A stretch of 64,000 nucleotides of DNA from Chelonobacter sp050613185 (GTDB taxonomy: Bacteria; Pseudomonadota; Gammaproteobacteria; Enterobacterales; Pasteurellaceae): the NCBI RefSeq assembly GCF_050613185.1, contig NZ_CP192511.1, forward strand, positions 1,550,001-1,614,000, written 5' to 3'. Position numbers and translations under genes: made by a program. This document shows, in pieces, positions 56,240-64,000 of the stretch. The notes under the pieces were generated by a model. The model had not been told where the DNA came from. It was given only the letters and a program-made list of their open reading frames with translations, and made no database searches. Each line of letters begins with the position of its first letter. Positions within the stretch are counted from its first letter, which is position 1.

Positions 56240-56287
56240 GGCGAGCGGATTTAATAAAATAGCGTACTGAGAAAGGTACTGAAAATT

Positions 56288-57205
56288 ATGATTAAACAAA
56301 GAACATTAAAACAGAGTGTAAAAGTGACCGGAATCGGGCTGCACAGCGGTAAAAAAGTGACGCTGACCATGCGTCCTGCCGAAGTGAATACCGGAGTGAT
56401 TTATTGCCGTACTGATTTGAATCCGCCGGTGAGCTTTGTGGCAAATGCCGACGCGATTCGCGACACCATGTTGTGTACTTGTTTAGTGAATGATGACGGC
56501 GTGCGTGTGTCAACCGTGGAACATATCAATTCTGCTTTGGCGGCACTGGGAATTGATAACATCATTATTGAAGTCGACGCACCTGAAATTCCGATTATGG
56601 ACGGTAGTGCCGCGCCTTTCATTTATCTGTTATTAGATACAGGGATCGAAGAGCAAGCGGCGGCGAAGAAATTTATCCGCATTAAAAAACCGGTTCGGGT
56701 TGAAGACGGTGATAAATGGGCGGAATTCAAGCCATATAACGGTTTTTCACTGGATTTTACCATTGATTTCAAACACCCGGCGATTTCAGGCGATGTCACT
56801 AATTATAAACTGGATTTCTCAACCCAAGCGTTTATCCAACAAATCAGCCGTGCGCGTACTTTCGGTTTTATGAAAGATATTGAATATTTGCAAGCGCAAG
56901 GCTTGGCGTTAGGCGGCAGCTTGGACAATGCGATTGTGTTGGACGAATACCGCATTCTGAATGAAGACGGTTTGCGTTTCAAAGATGAATTGGTACGCCA
57001 TAAATTATTGGATGCGGTGGGCGATTTATATATGGCGAACCATAATATTCTTGGTGCGTTTAAAGCCTATAAATCCGGGCACGGCTTGAATAACAAGTTG
57101 TTAAGAGCGGTATTAGCCGATCAGGACGCTTGGGAATATGTGACCTTTGAGCGGAAAGAAAATGTGCCGCAAGGGTATTTAGTGCCTGCGCAGATTATGA
57201 TTTAG
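56288..57205 (+). CDS. lpxC: UDP-3-O-acyl-GlcNAc deacetylase
   Basis: 305 residues. Zinc ligands are His79 in STVEHINSAL and His/Asp in RHKLLDAVGDL; SGHGLNNKLLRAVLAD is conserved. It carries out the committed step of lipid A synthesis. It ends the dcw cluster, as in E. coli, but purC follows in place of secM-secA. Confidence 0.97.
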   Translation: MIKQRTLKQSVKVTGIGLHSGKKVTLTMRPAEVNTGVIYCRTDLNPPVSFVANADAIRDTMLCTCLVNDDGVRVSTVEHINSALAALGIDNIIIEVDAPEIPIMDGSAAPFIYLLLDTGIEEQAAAKKFIRIKKPVRVEDGDKWAEFKPYNGFSLDFTIDFKHPAISGDVTNYKLDFSTQAFIQQISRARTFGFMKDIEYLQAQGLALGGSLDNAIVLDEYRILNEDGLRFKDELVRHKLLDAVGDLYMANHNILGAFKAYKSGHGLNNKLLRAVLADQDAWEYVTFERKENVPQGYLVPAQIMI

Positions 57206-57220
57206 TCTGATGATCGTTAG

Positions 57221-57252
57221 AAAGCCATATTTCAGTGAAATATGGCTTTTTT
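57221..57252 (+). terminator. Rho-independent terminator after lpxC
   Basis: AAAGCCATATTTC (57221-57233), loop AGT, GAAATATGGCTTT (57237-57249), then TTT: 13 bp, perfect. Marks the end of the dcw-lpxC unit. Confidence 0.93.
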
Positions 57253-57339
57253 AATGGCTTCAGCGCAAAATAATAGTGCAAAGTGCGGTTTAAACTGCGC
57301 TACAATAAATAAAAGTTAACAGACCTCAAGGATAAAATA

Positions 57340-58200
57340 ATGCAACACATCGGTTTAAACAAAATTTATTCAGGAAAAGTGCGTGATCTGTACGAAATTG
57401 ATGCAGACAGAATGCTGATGGTCGCAACCGACCGTTTGTCGGCATTTGATGTGATTTTAGACGATCCGATTCCGGGCAAGGGCGAGATCCTAACCCAAAT
57501 TTCTAATTTTTGGTTTAAACAGTTGGCAGATATTATGCCGAATCACTTCACCGGCGATACGGTCTATGATGTGTTGCCGAAAGAAGAAGCGGATCAGATC
57601 AAAGACCGTGCGGTGGTGTGCAAACGTCTGACGCCGATCAAGATCGAATCGATTGTGCGCGGTTATCTGACCGGCAGCGGTTTGAAAGATTACCGTGCAA
57701 CCGGTACGATTTGCGGTTTGCAGCTGCCGGCCGGTTTACAAGAAGCCAGTAAACTGCCTGAACCGATTTTCACCCCGTCAAGCAAAGCGGAAGTGGGCGA
57801 TCATGATGTCAATATCAGCTATGAAGCATGTGAACGGTTGATTGGCAAGGAACTGGCGGCGGAAGTCAAGCAAAAAGCGATTGCGCTGTACACGGCTGCT
57901 GCCGAATATGCGTTGAGCAAAGGGATTATTATCTGTGATACCAAATTTGAATTCGGCTTGGATAAAGACGGCGTATTGACCCTGATGGACGAAGTGCTGA
58001 CCCCGGATTCCAGCCGTTTTTGGGCAATTGAAAACTATCGGGAAGGCACCAATCCGCCGTCATTTGACAAGCAGTTTATCCGCGATTGGTTGGAACAAAC
58101 AGGCTGGAACAAACAAGCGCCTGCGCCGAAAGTGCCGGCTGAGGTCATTCAAAAAACGGTTGATAAATACCGTGAAGCATTGGATTTGTTGACGAAATAA
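57340..58200 (+). CDS. purC: Phosphoribosylaminoimidazole-succinocarboxamide synthase
   Basis: 286 residues, longer than the E. coli enzyme (237) but normal for the form seen in many other bacteria. YSGKVRDLYE at the start, ATDRLSAFDVILDDPIPGKG, the GYLTGSG loop, and DTKFEFGLD. Joins aspartate to CAIR in purine synthesis. A USS copy and TACAAT (57301-57306, a possible -10 box) lie in the 135-bp region upstream. Confidence 0.95.
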   Translation: MQHIGLNKIYSGKVRDLYEIDADRMLMVATDRLSAFDVILDDPIPGKGEILTQISNFWFKQLADIMPNHFTGDTVYDVLPKEEADQIKDRAVVCKRLTPIKIESIVRGYLTGSGLKDYRATGTICGLQLPAGLQEASKLPEPIFTPSSKAEVGDHDVNISYEACERLIGKELAAEVKQKAIALYTAAAEYALSKGIIICDTKFEFGLDKDGVLTLMDEVLTPDSSRFWAIENYREGTNPPSFDKQFIRDWLEQTGWNKQAPAPKVPAEVIQKTVDKYREALDLLTK

Positions 58201-58261
58201 TATAATTTAAACTCCAGTAATCATTAATTGATTTCCTAAAAATAGTTAATGAGACAATGTC

Positions 58262-58362
58262 GGGGCGGATTATATATCCGCCCGCCCCATGCTCTGTATT
58301 TTCTATTATTGGTTTATCATTGATACCGCACTTCGTAAGCGGGCGGATATATAATCCGCCCC
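58262..58362. repeat. Small inverted-repeat (MITE/REP-like) element
   Basis: Two 24-nt arms (58262-58285 and 58339-58362) are perfect inverted copies, 53 bp apart. Each arm contains its own palindrome GGCGGAT-TATAT-ATCCGCC. GC-rich ends within an AT-rich spacer make it stand out. No ORF; a USS core lies between the arms (58325-58333). It may be a non-autonomous mobile element or a strong hairpin between purC and arcB. Confidence 0.65.
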
Positions 58363-58407
58363 TACTTTTATTTATCAAATAGATATGTAGCAAATATAAA
58401 CCACACT

Positions 58408-60753
58408 ATGAAAAACGTAAAAATCTATCTGCAAAATTACATCGACTGGATTATCCGTATCGGCAAGCTTAAGTTCTCTTTGTTGGGGTTGCTGATTTTA
58501 GCGGTTTATGCCTTGCTGATTCAGGCGGGCAGTACCTTACTGTTTACCGGAACCTTGGATTGGGGCGATATTTTGCGTTCGGTCATTTTCGGTTTGTGTT
58601 CCGCGCCGTTTGTGATTTATTTCTTTTTGGTGATCGTGGAAAAATTGGAACTGGCGCGGCAGGGAGCGGAGAAAACGTTGCAGCAACTGAAAACCTTGCG
58701 CATGCAGGATTATCAACTGAACCAAGAGCTCAATAAGAAAAATTTGCTGTTAAGCCGTGAAATAGATGAACGTAGCAAAGCGGAACAAGAATTGACTTCC
58801 GCATTGTTACATTTGGAACAGGAGATCAAAGAGCGGAGCCGCATTCAGTTGGAATTAGAGCAAAGTGCGCAGCTGTTGCGTTCTTTCTTTGATGCCTCGC
58901 CGGATTTGGTATTCTACCGCGGCGAAGATCATCGCTTTCTGGGGGCGAATAAGGCGATGGAAAAGCTGACCGGAAAAAAAAGCGAGGAATTAAAGCAATT
59001 AACACCGTTCGAATTATATAGCGAGCGGGCGGCGAAAAAAGCTATCGAAAGTGATAGGCAGGTCAGTCGGGCAAATCAAGGAATGCGCTATGAGCAATGG
59101 CTATATTATCCTGACGGGCAAGCGGCGTGCTTTGAAATTTTAAAAGTGCCGTATTACGATAAAGTCAGTAAACAGCACATGATTATCGGCTTTGGGCGCG
59201 ATATTACCGAACGGACGACTTACCGTGAAACGATTGAGAAAAACAGTCGCGATAAAACGAATCTGATGACCACAATCAGCCATGAATTGAAAACGCCGCT
59301 CAATGGCATTATCGGTTTAAGCCGTATTTTACTGGACGGAGATTTAACCGAGCAGCAGCGCAATTATTTGCAAACCATTAAGGTCAGTGCGGTTTCGTTG
59401 GGACATATTTTCAATGACTTGGTCGATTTGGAAAAAATTGAGACTCACCGTATCGAACTGTTTGAAAAAGAATGTGATTTTAATCATTTACTCAATGATA
59501 TCAATAATATTGCCTCAGTTATGGCGGCGCAAAAAAATTTGAAGTTTGAAATGCGGTTAGCAGACAATCTGCCGGAATGGATTCGAGTCGATCCGATCCG
59601 CCTCAACCAGATGTTATGGAATTTAATCAGCAATGCGGTCAAATTTACCAAACAGGGTTGGGTGCGGCTGTCGGTTGCCCGAACCGGGGAAGATGAGTTG
59701 TGCTTTAAAATCAGCGACAGCGGCATTGGCATTCCGCAAGCTGAACAGAGTAAAATTTTCACCATGTATTACCAAGTCAAATCGCAGGATAATATGCGCG
59801 CGTTGGGGAGTGGAATCGGGTTGGCGGTTTCCAAACAAATTGCTTCGTTAATGTCCGGCGATTTAACCGTGGAAAGTGAAGAAAATGTCGGCACGACCTT
59901 TACCTTGAGCGTCAAAGCCGCGCAGATTGAACGTTTTACCGCACTTGAGAAACAGCACGTTACGCAAGCATTAAATATTCTATTGGTGGAAGACATTGAG
60001 GTGAATATTATCGTCGCCAAATCGGTACTGGAAAAGTTGGGCTATCACGTTGATGTTGCCATGAGCGGCGGCGAAGCGTTGCAGAAATTCCAACAAAATG
60101 ACTACGATTTGCTTTTGCTGGACATTCAATTGCCGGATATGTCGGGCTTTGATATTGCGATGACCCTCCGCCATCAATATCAGAACGATGAAATTGAGTA
60201 TTTGCCGCCGTTGGTCGCGCTCACTGCAAATGTGATGAATAATAAAAATGAATATGTACAACAAGGCATGGATGATGTGTTGTCCAAGCCGTTATCGCAG
60301 GAAGCCTTGAATTCCACGCTGAAACGCCTGTTTGGTGACGAAGATTTGCCTGTGCAGCCACAGGCGGCAGTCAATGAACCGGATAAACAAAGTGCGATGC
60401 AGTTTGATTATCCGTTATTGAGCGAGCTAATCGAGTTGCTTGGGAAAGAGAAAGTGCTGGCAAGTATCGACTTGTTTGCCGAGTTAATGCCGAATTATAT
60501 TACGGACTTAAATGCACAATATAAAGCTTATCAAACCGACCCGTCACTGAAGCGGGCGGTGGCGGAAGAGGCGCATAAAATCAAAGGGGCTGCCGCTTCG
60601 ATCGGATTGAATGCGATCCGCGATATTGCGGAAGCGGCACAACACGACGAAGCCGAAAATTGGCAAGAAAATATTGCCCGTTGGGTGGCGATGTTACAGG
60701 AATGGCAGCCGGCACTGACCGCACTTAAGCAGTATATAACGCATAAAGTATAA
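58408..60753 (+). CDS. arcB: Aerobic respiration sensor kinase ArcB
   Basis: 781 residues, collinear with E. coli ArcB. Two membrane segments (about 22-45 and 56-77) with a very short periplasmic loop, a coiled-coil linker (80-150), a PAS domain (155-270), a histidine kinase with His292 in ISHELKTPLNG and LWNLISNAVKFT, a receiver with Asp572 in LLLDIQLPDMSG, and an HPt domain with His723 in EEAHKIKGAAAS. It senses the quinone redox state and passes phosphate to ArcA. Of the two E. coli redox cysteines, Cys241 is kept but Cys180 is Ala180. The start ATG 58408 lacks a strong ribosome-binding site. Confidence 0.95.
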   Translation: MKNVKIYLQNYIDWIIRIGKLKFSLLGLLILAVYALLIQAGSTLLFTGTLDWGDILRSVIFGLCSAPFVIYFFLVIVEKLELARQGAEKTLQQLKTLRMQDYQLNQELNKKNLLLSREIDERSKAEQELTSALLHLEQEIKERSRIQLELEQSAQLLRSFFDASPDLVFYRGEDHRFLGANKAMEKLTGKKSEELKQLTPFELYSERAAKKAIESDRQVSRANQGMRYEQWLYYPDGQAACFEILKVPYYDKVSKQHMIIGFGRDITERTTYRETIEKNSRDKTNLMTTISHELKTPLNGIIGLSRILLDGDLTEQQRNYLQTIKVSAVSLGHIFNDLVDLEKIETHRIELFEKECDFNHLLNDINNIASVMAAQKNLKFEMRLADNLPEWIRVDPIRLNQMLWNLISNAVKFTKQGWVRLSVARTGEDELCFKISDSGIGIPQAEQSKIFTMYYQVKSQDNMRALGSGIGLAVSKQIASLMSGDLTVESEENVGTTFTLSVKAAQIERFTALEKQHVTQALNILLVEDIEVNIIVAKSVLEKLGYHVDVAMSGGEALQKFQQNDYDLLLLDIQLPDMSGFDIAMTLRHQYQNDEIEYLPPLVALTANVMNNKNEYVQQGMDDVLSKPLSQEALNSTLKRLFGDEDLPVQPQAAVNEPDKQSAMQFDYPLLSELIELLGKEKVLASIDLFAELMPNYITDLNAQYKAYQTDPSLKRAVAEEAHKIKGAAASIGLNAIRDIAEAAQHDEAENWQENIARWVAMLQEWQPALTALKQYITHKV

Positions 60754-60770
60754 AGTGCGGTTAGATACTA

Positions 60771-60806
60771 AAAAACCGTTCCCAATGAATCGGGAACGGT
60801 TTTTGT
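60771..60806. terminator. Bidirectional terminator between arcB and dcuB
   Basis: AAAAACCGTTCCC (60771-60783) and GGGAACGGTTTTT (60792-60804) pair perfectly with an 8-nt loop; A- and T-runs on both sides suit both strands. Just upstream an inverted USS pair (60718-60726 and 60753-60761) spans the arcB stop codon. Confidence 0.92.
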
Positions 60807-60827
60807 CACTTGGCTGCTAATGCTTTT

Positions 60828-62141
60828 TTACAGGAAAATACCGGCAAAGATGAAACCGAAGATCAAGCTGAAGATCATGCTCAATAAGCCCGGAACCATA
60901 AAGCTGTGATTGAAAATAAATTTGCCGATACGGGTGGTGCCGGTGGTATCGAAGTCGATTGAGGCGATAATCGGACCGTAGTTCGGAATAAAGAAATAAC
61001 CGTTGACGGCGACGAAGGTGGCGATAATCACCGATGCCGGCAAACCTAGGGCAATTCCCAACGGCACCAATACGGCCACGGTTGCGCCTTGGCTGTTGAC
61101 CATCACCGATAAGGCAAACAGGGCAAACGCGAACGTCCAAGGGGCAAATTCGACCAGACCTGAAACCATCTCTTTCACTTCGGTGATATGTGCGCCCATT
61201 AAGGTGTCACCCAACCAGGCAATACCGAAGATTGCCACGATGGCACGCATACCGGCATGGAACACCGAGCCTTGTGTGATTTCGGTGCCGTCCGGTTTAC
61301 AGATCAGGATAATTAACGCCGCTATGGTCAGCATGATAATTTCAATGGTATGCGCCATGCCCATCGCTTTGCCGTCAAAGTGCGGTCGTAATTCAGGCAG
61401 CGCGCCCATCACAACCACTAACAGTGCACCGAACAAGAACAGTCCCACCGAATATTTTGCGGTAGTGCTGATTTCCATATTTTCCACATCCAACTTCACG
61501 GAATTTTCTTGCGTATATTTTGGATCTTGCAGTAAGCGCTGGTAATGCGGATCATCTTTCAGTTCTTTCCCCATTTTGTTGACAAACAAACAGGCGAGGA
61601 AGATACCCAGAACGGTGGACGGAATCGTGACACTCAACACATTCGCTAAGGTGATACCTTGCGGTTCAAGGAAGGCGACCACGGCAACGACTGCCGCAGC
61701 AATCGGACTGGCGACAATCGCAAATTGTGAGGCGATCACTGCCATGGAAAGCGGACGGGAAGGACGGATTCCGTTATAGCGGCTCACTTCGGCGATAACC
61801 GGCAGCACCGAATAGGCAACATGCCCGGTTCCGGCAAATACGGTAAAGGTCCACGTCACCGCCGGGGCGATAAAGGTAATGTATTTCGGATTTTTGCGTA
61901 AAATGCGGGTGGCAATTTGAATCATATAATTCAAACCGCCGGCTGCTTGCATTGCCGCCGCCGCGGAAACAACCGCCATAATCATCAACATGACGTCGAT
62001 TGGCGGACTGGTTGGTTGTAAATTGAAGCCGAACGCCAAAATGGCCAGGCCGACTCCCCCCATGACTCCTAAGCCGATACCGCCAAGTCTGGCACCAATT
62101 AGGATACACAGCAATACGATGGCAAATTGAAAGAGAAACAT
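60828..62141 (-). CDS. dcuB: Anaerobic C4-dicarboxylate transporter
   Basis: 437 residues when begun at the ATG ending at 62141 (MFLFQFAIVLLCILIGARLG), which has GGAG six nt upstream and matches the E. coli DcuB start; longer in-frame starts reach 62222 but add a poorly conserved leader. Around 12 membrane segments. LQPTSPPIDVML, LRKNPKYITFIAP, GHVAYSVLPVI and GTTRIGKFIFNHSFMVPG are DcuA/DcuB signatures; PPIDVML and GIAWLGDTLMGAHI favour DcuB. It exchanges fumarate for succinate in anaerobic respiration. Convergent with arcB. Confidence 0.85.
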   Translation of the reverse strand: MFLFQFAIVLLCILIGARLGGIGLGVMGGVGLAILAFGFNLQPTSPPIDVMLMIMAVVSAAAAMQAAGGLNYMIQIATRILRKNPKYITFIAPAVTWTFTVFAGTGHVAYSVLPVIAEVSRYNGIRPSRPLSMAVIASQFAIVASPIAAAVVAVVAFLEPQGITLANVLSVTIPSTVLGIFLACLFVNKMGKELKDDPHYQRLLQDPKYTQENSVKLDVENMEISTTAKYSVGLFLFGALLVVVMGALPELRPHFDGKAMGMAHTIEIIMLTIAALIILICKPDGTEITQGSVFHAGMRAIVAIFGIAWLGDTLMGAHITEVKEMVSGLVEFAPWTFAFALFALSVMVNSQGATVAVLVPLGIALGLPASVIIATFVAVNGYFFIPNYGPIIASIDFDTTGTTRIGKFIFNHSFMVPGLLSMIFSLIFGFIFAGIFL

Positions 62142-62366
62142 GAATTGCTCCATTATTTTAATAAGAAAATATTTAATGATAAAAAGCGTTTCGCCAATTT
62201 GAACGAGAACACTTCTGGACACTGGATTCAGGTGAGTACGGAACAGTGCTTCTGAATCGTGGCGCCATTTTATCAGTTATTAAAGAAAAAGAGAGGGGGA
62301 AGTGTCACAAAACCGCACTTTATGTGCAAAAGTATGATTTTTTGTACAATAATCAACAAATTGGTT

Positions 62367-62443
62367 TGGCGAATGTGGGCGGATTCGAACCGCCGGCCTA
62401 TCCCTTAGGAGGGGATTGCTCTATCCGACTGAGCTACACATTC
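62367..62443 (-). tRNA. tRNA-Arg (CCT)
   Basis: 77 nt on the minus strand. Acceptor GAATGTG/CACATTC, D arm GCTC-AGTCGGATA-GAGC, anticodon stem ATCCC/GGGAT with loop CTCCTAA (anticodon CCT, reading AGG), GGTTCGAAT, and an encoded CCA. It lies between dcuB and rapZ. No gene is seen in the 225 bp between it and dcuB, which must hold the dcuB promoter; a USS core is present there. Confidence 0.95.
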
Positions 62444-62462
62444 GTAGGATCTGTCCGTGGAA

Positions 62463-63320
62463 TTATTGGCGTTTGTGCTTGCTTAACGAACTGTGTTGAA
62501 TCTGAACTTTTTTGCCGCGCCCCAAGAAATATTCTCCCAATTGTTGGGCAATATACACCGAACGGTGTTTACCGCCGGTACAGCCGACGGCAACAGTGAG
62601 ATAACTGCGGTTATTTTGTTCCAATAACGGCAACCAAGTTTCGATGTAATTACGGGTGGTATAAATAAAATTGTGTACTTCATTGTGGCGATTGAGGAAA
62701 TCAATCACCGGTTCGTCCAGTCCGGTCAGCGGGCGTAACTGCGGATCCCAATGCGGATTCGGCAAAAAACGCACGTCAAACACATAATCCGCATCCAGTG
62801 GAATGCCATATTTAAAGCCGAAAGATTCAAAAACAATATTGAGCTCTTTGTCGGATTTTCCGCGCAGAAATTGGCGTAGTTTTTCCGCCAATTCGTGGGT
62901 GGAAATAGCGGAGGTATCCAATACTAAATCCGCGTGTTGAAATAAAGGCTCCAATAATTCGCGTTCTAATTCAATGGCGGATTCCAACGTCATATTTTTC
63001 ACTGACAGCGGATGTAAGCGCCGGCTGTCGCTATAGCGGCGAATTAGGATACCGGGTTCGCAGTCGAGAAAAATCAGTTTGAGCTTAATATCGTCCGCCA
63101 GTTGGCGTAATACCTGTTCGAATTGAATCGAGGATTCGGGCAAATTGCGAATATCGAGGCTGATCGCAACCGCACTTTGCTTTTGCGCTAAAATTTCGAT
63201 TGCTTGGTCAAAGAGGGCAAGCGGCAGATTGTCGATACAGTAGTAGCCGATGTCCTCAAGCGCACGCAATGCGACGGATTTGCCTGAACCTGAGCGTCCG
63301 CTGATGATAATCAGTTCCAT
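62463..63320 (-). CDS. rapZ: RNase adapter protein RapZ
   Basis: 285 residues. P-loop SGRSGSGKSVALRALED near the start, DLVLDTSAISTHELAEKLR, FKYGIPLDADYVFDVRFLPN, and GCTGGKHRSVYIAQQL in the C-terminal RNA-binding domain. In E. coli RapZ guides RNase E to the sRNA GlmZ and so controls glucosamine-6-phosphate synthesis. It follows ptsN by 29 bp, as in the classic rpoN-linked group. Confidence 0.95.
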   Translation of the reverse strand: MELIIISGRSGSGKSVALRALEDIGYYCIDNLPLALFDQAIEILAQKQSAVAISLDIRNLPESSIQFEQVLRQLADDIKLKLIFLDCEPGILIRRYSDSRRLHPLSVKNMTLESAIELERELLEPLFQHADLVLDTSAISTHELAEKLRQFLRGKSDKELNIVFESFGFKYGIPLDADYVFDVRFLPNPHWDPQLRPLTGLDEPVIDFLNRHNEVHNFIYTTRNYIETWLPLLEQNNRSYLTVAVGCTGGKHRSVYIAQQLGEYFLGRGKKVQIQHSSLSKHKRQ

Positions 63321-63349
63321 ATGTTGCCTCTCACAATAATATCCTATAC

Positions 63350-63832
63350 TTATGCCTCGCTTGAAGCCGTGTCCTCTTCATGTAGATCCAATTTGGAAAA
63401 AATATCCCAAATCTCTTCTTTACTGTGTGCCGCCCGTAACTGCTTAACCAGTGTTTTGTTACTCAGTTTTTTGGCGATTTCGGGTAACAACGCTTTGCAG
63501 CTGCCGCAGAGATTCGCGGGAATAAACAGTGCGAACAGCAGATCGACTTCACGGTTATCCGCCGCTTTGTAGTCAATCGGATTGGCTAATTGTAAAAATA
63601 CCGCAATCGGTTTATCGCCTTCACCCAGTTTGGCATGCGGCAGGGCGATTCCGTTGCCAAGTGCGGTACAACCGACTTTTTCGCGCTCACATAAGGCTTC
63701 AAAACAAACCTGACTATCGCCGCCGGTTTGTGCCGTCACCATTTCACTCAAGATTTCCAGCGTTCTTTTTTTACTCGAGGACATCACGCCTTGGCGAATA
63801 TTGTCCAAGCTGAGCAGATGAGTTAATTTCAT
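63350..63832 (-). CDS. ptsN: PTS IIA-Ntr regulatory protein
   Basis: 160 residues. The phosphorylated His66 sits in GIALPHAKL; NREVDLLFALFIP and the C-terminal KLSNKTLVKQLRAAHS are typical of EIIA-Ntr. It takes phosphate from NPr and regulates potassium and nitrogen-linked processes. Between lptB and rapZ; the usual hpf/rpoN position is not visible here. Confidence 0.94.
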   Translation of the reverse strand: MKLTHLLSLDNIRQGVMSSSKKRTLEILSEMVTAQTGGDSQVCFEALCEREKVGCTALGNGIALPHAKLGEGDKPIAVFLQLANPIDYKAADNREVDLLFALFIPANLCGSCKALLPEIAKKLSNKTLVKQLRAAHSKEEIWDIFSKLDLHEEDTASSEA

Positions 63833-63859
63833 AATACAACGTCTCTAGGCTACGGGCGC

Positions 63860-64000
63860 TTACAATTTGAATTGATCGCCTAAATAAACCCGTTTTACAT
63901 CTTCATTTTCCAAGATTTCTCTCGGCGTACCGGTGGCAATCATGTTGCCGGCACTGACGATATAGGCGCGTTCGCATACGTCCAGTGTTTCGCGCACATT
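63860..64000 (-). CDS. lptB: LPS export ABC transporter ATPase, C-terminal part
   Basis: The last 46 codons plus stop; the gene runs off the right edge. The visible NVRETLDVCERAYIVSAGNM, GTPREILENEDVKRVYLGD and final QFKL agree with the end of LptB, which powers LPS export with LptFG. It is in the same direction as ptsN, 27 bp upstream of it. Confidence 0.92.
   Translation of the reverse strand, partial: NVRETLDVCERAYIVSAGNMIATGTPREILENEDVKRVYLGDQFKL

Noticed and set aside
62142..62222. N-terminal extension of dcuB to 62222
   Set aside because: Extra residues are unlike DcuB, and a well-spaced GGAG supports the start at 62141.
62241..62290. FNR site upstream of dcuB
   Set aside because: A TTAAT-N4-GATAA-like sequence on the minus strand is too far from TTGAT-N4-ATCAA to call.

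Overview
The window is a chromosomal segment of a gamma-proteobacterium of the family Pasteurellaceae. The main evidence is the very frequent 9-mer AAGTGCGGT / ACCGCACTT, the core of the Haemophilus influenzae-type DNA uptake signal sequence (USS). It occurs inside genes, at gene ends and in spacers throughout. Gene content, rRNA and gene order (gmk-rpoZ-spoT-recG-ubiC-murI followed by an rRNA operon; lpxH/plsC/ftsP; a canonical dcw cluster) agree with this. I do not assign a genus.

Layout. (1) 1-6708: a cluster for ketone-body / short-chain acid use: CoA transferase (atoD partial, atoA), thiolase (atoB), a 3-hydroxybutyrate-dehydrogenase-like SDR, a GntP-family permease and acetyl-CoA synthetase. 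Together they could import 3-hydroxybutyrate and convert it to acetyl-CoA. (2) 6843-13418: gmk, rpoZ, spoT, recG, ubiC, murI, partly overlapping. (3) 13504-19974: an rRNA operon with tandem promoters, 16S, tRNA-Glu, 23S, two different 5S genes, tRNA-Asp and tRNA-Trp. The 23S gene carries two intervening sequences (IVS), in helix 25 and helix 45; the second encodes an S23 four-helix-bundle protein. (4) 20050-27769: lpxH, plsC, ftsP, ubiF, miaB, ggt. (5) 27960-34771: a complete D-allose system (alsR-alsB-alsA-alsC-alsE-alsK-rpiB), AT-rich and poor in USS through alsA-alsC-alsE. (6) 34879-38697: ybeZ, ybeY, tmcA (packed with USS) and a frameshifted small membrane-protein gene on the minus strand. 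(7) 39083-57205: the dcw cluster mraZ to ftsZ plus lpxC, in the classical order. (8) 57340-64000: purC, a small inverted-repeat element, arcB, then on the minus strand dcuB, tRNA-Arg(CCT), rapZ, ptsN and the end of lptB.

No phage, CRISPR array, transposase or defence island was seen. The most unusual points are the protein-coding IVS in the 23S gene, a covarying hairpin duplication in the other IVS, a divergent second 5S gene with compensatory changes, an allose control region in which a long palindrome overlaps a CRP-like site, ArcB lacking the equivalent of Cys180, and USS pairs that build protein segments such as the Tat signal peptide of FtsP.
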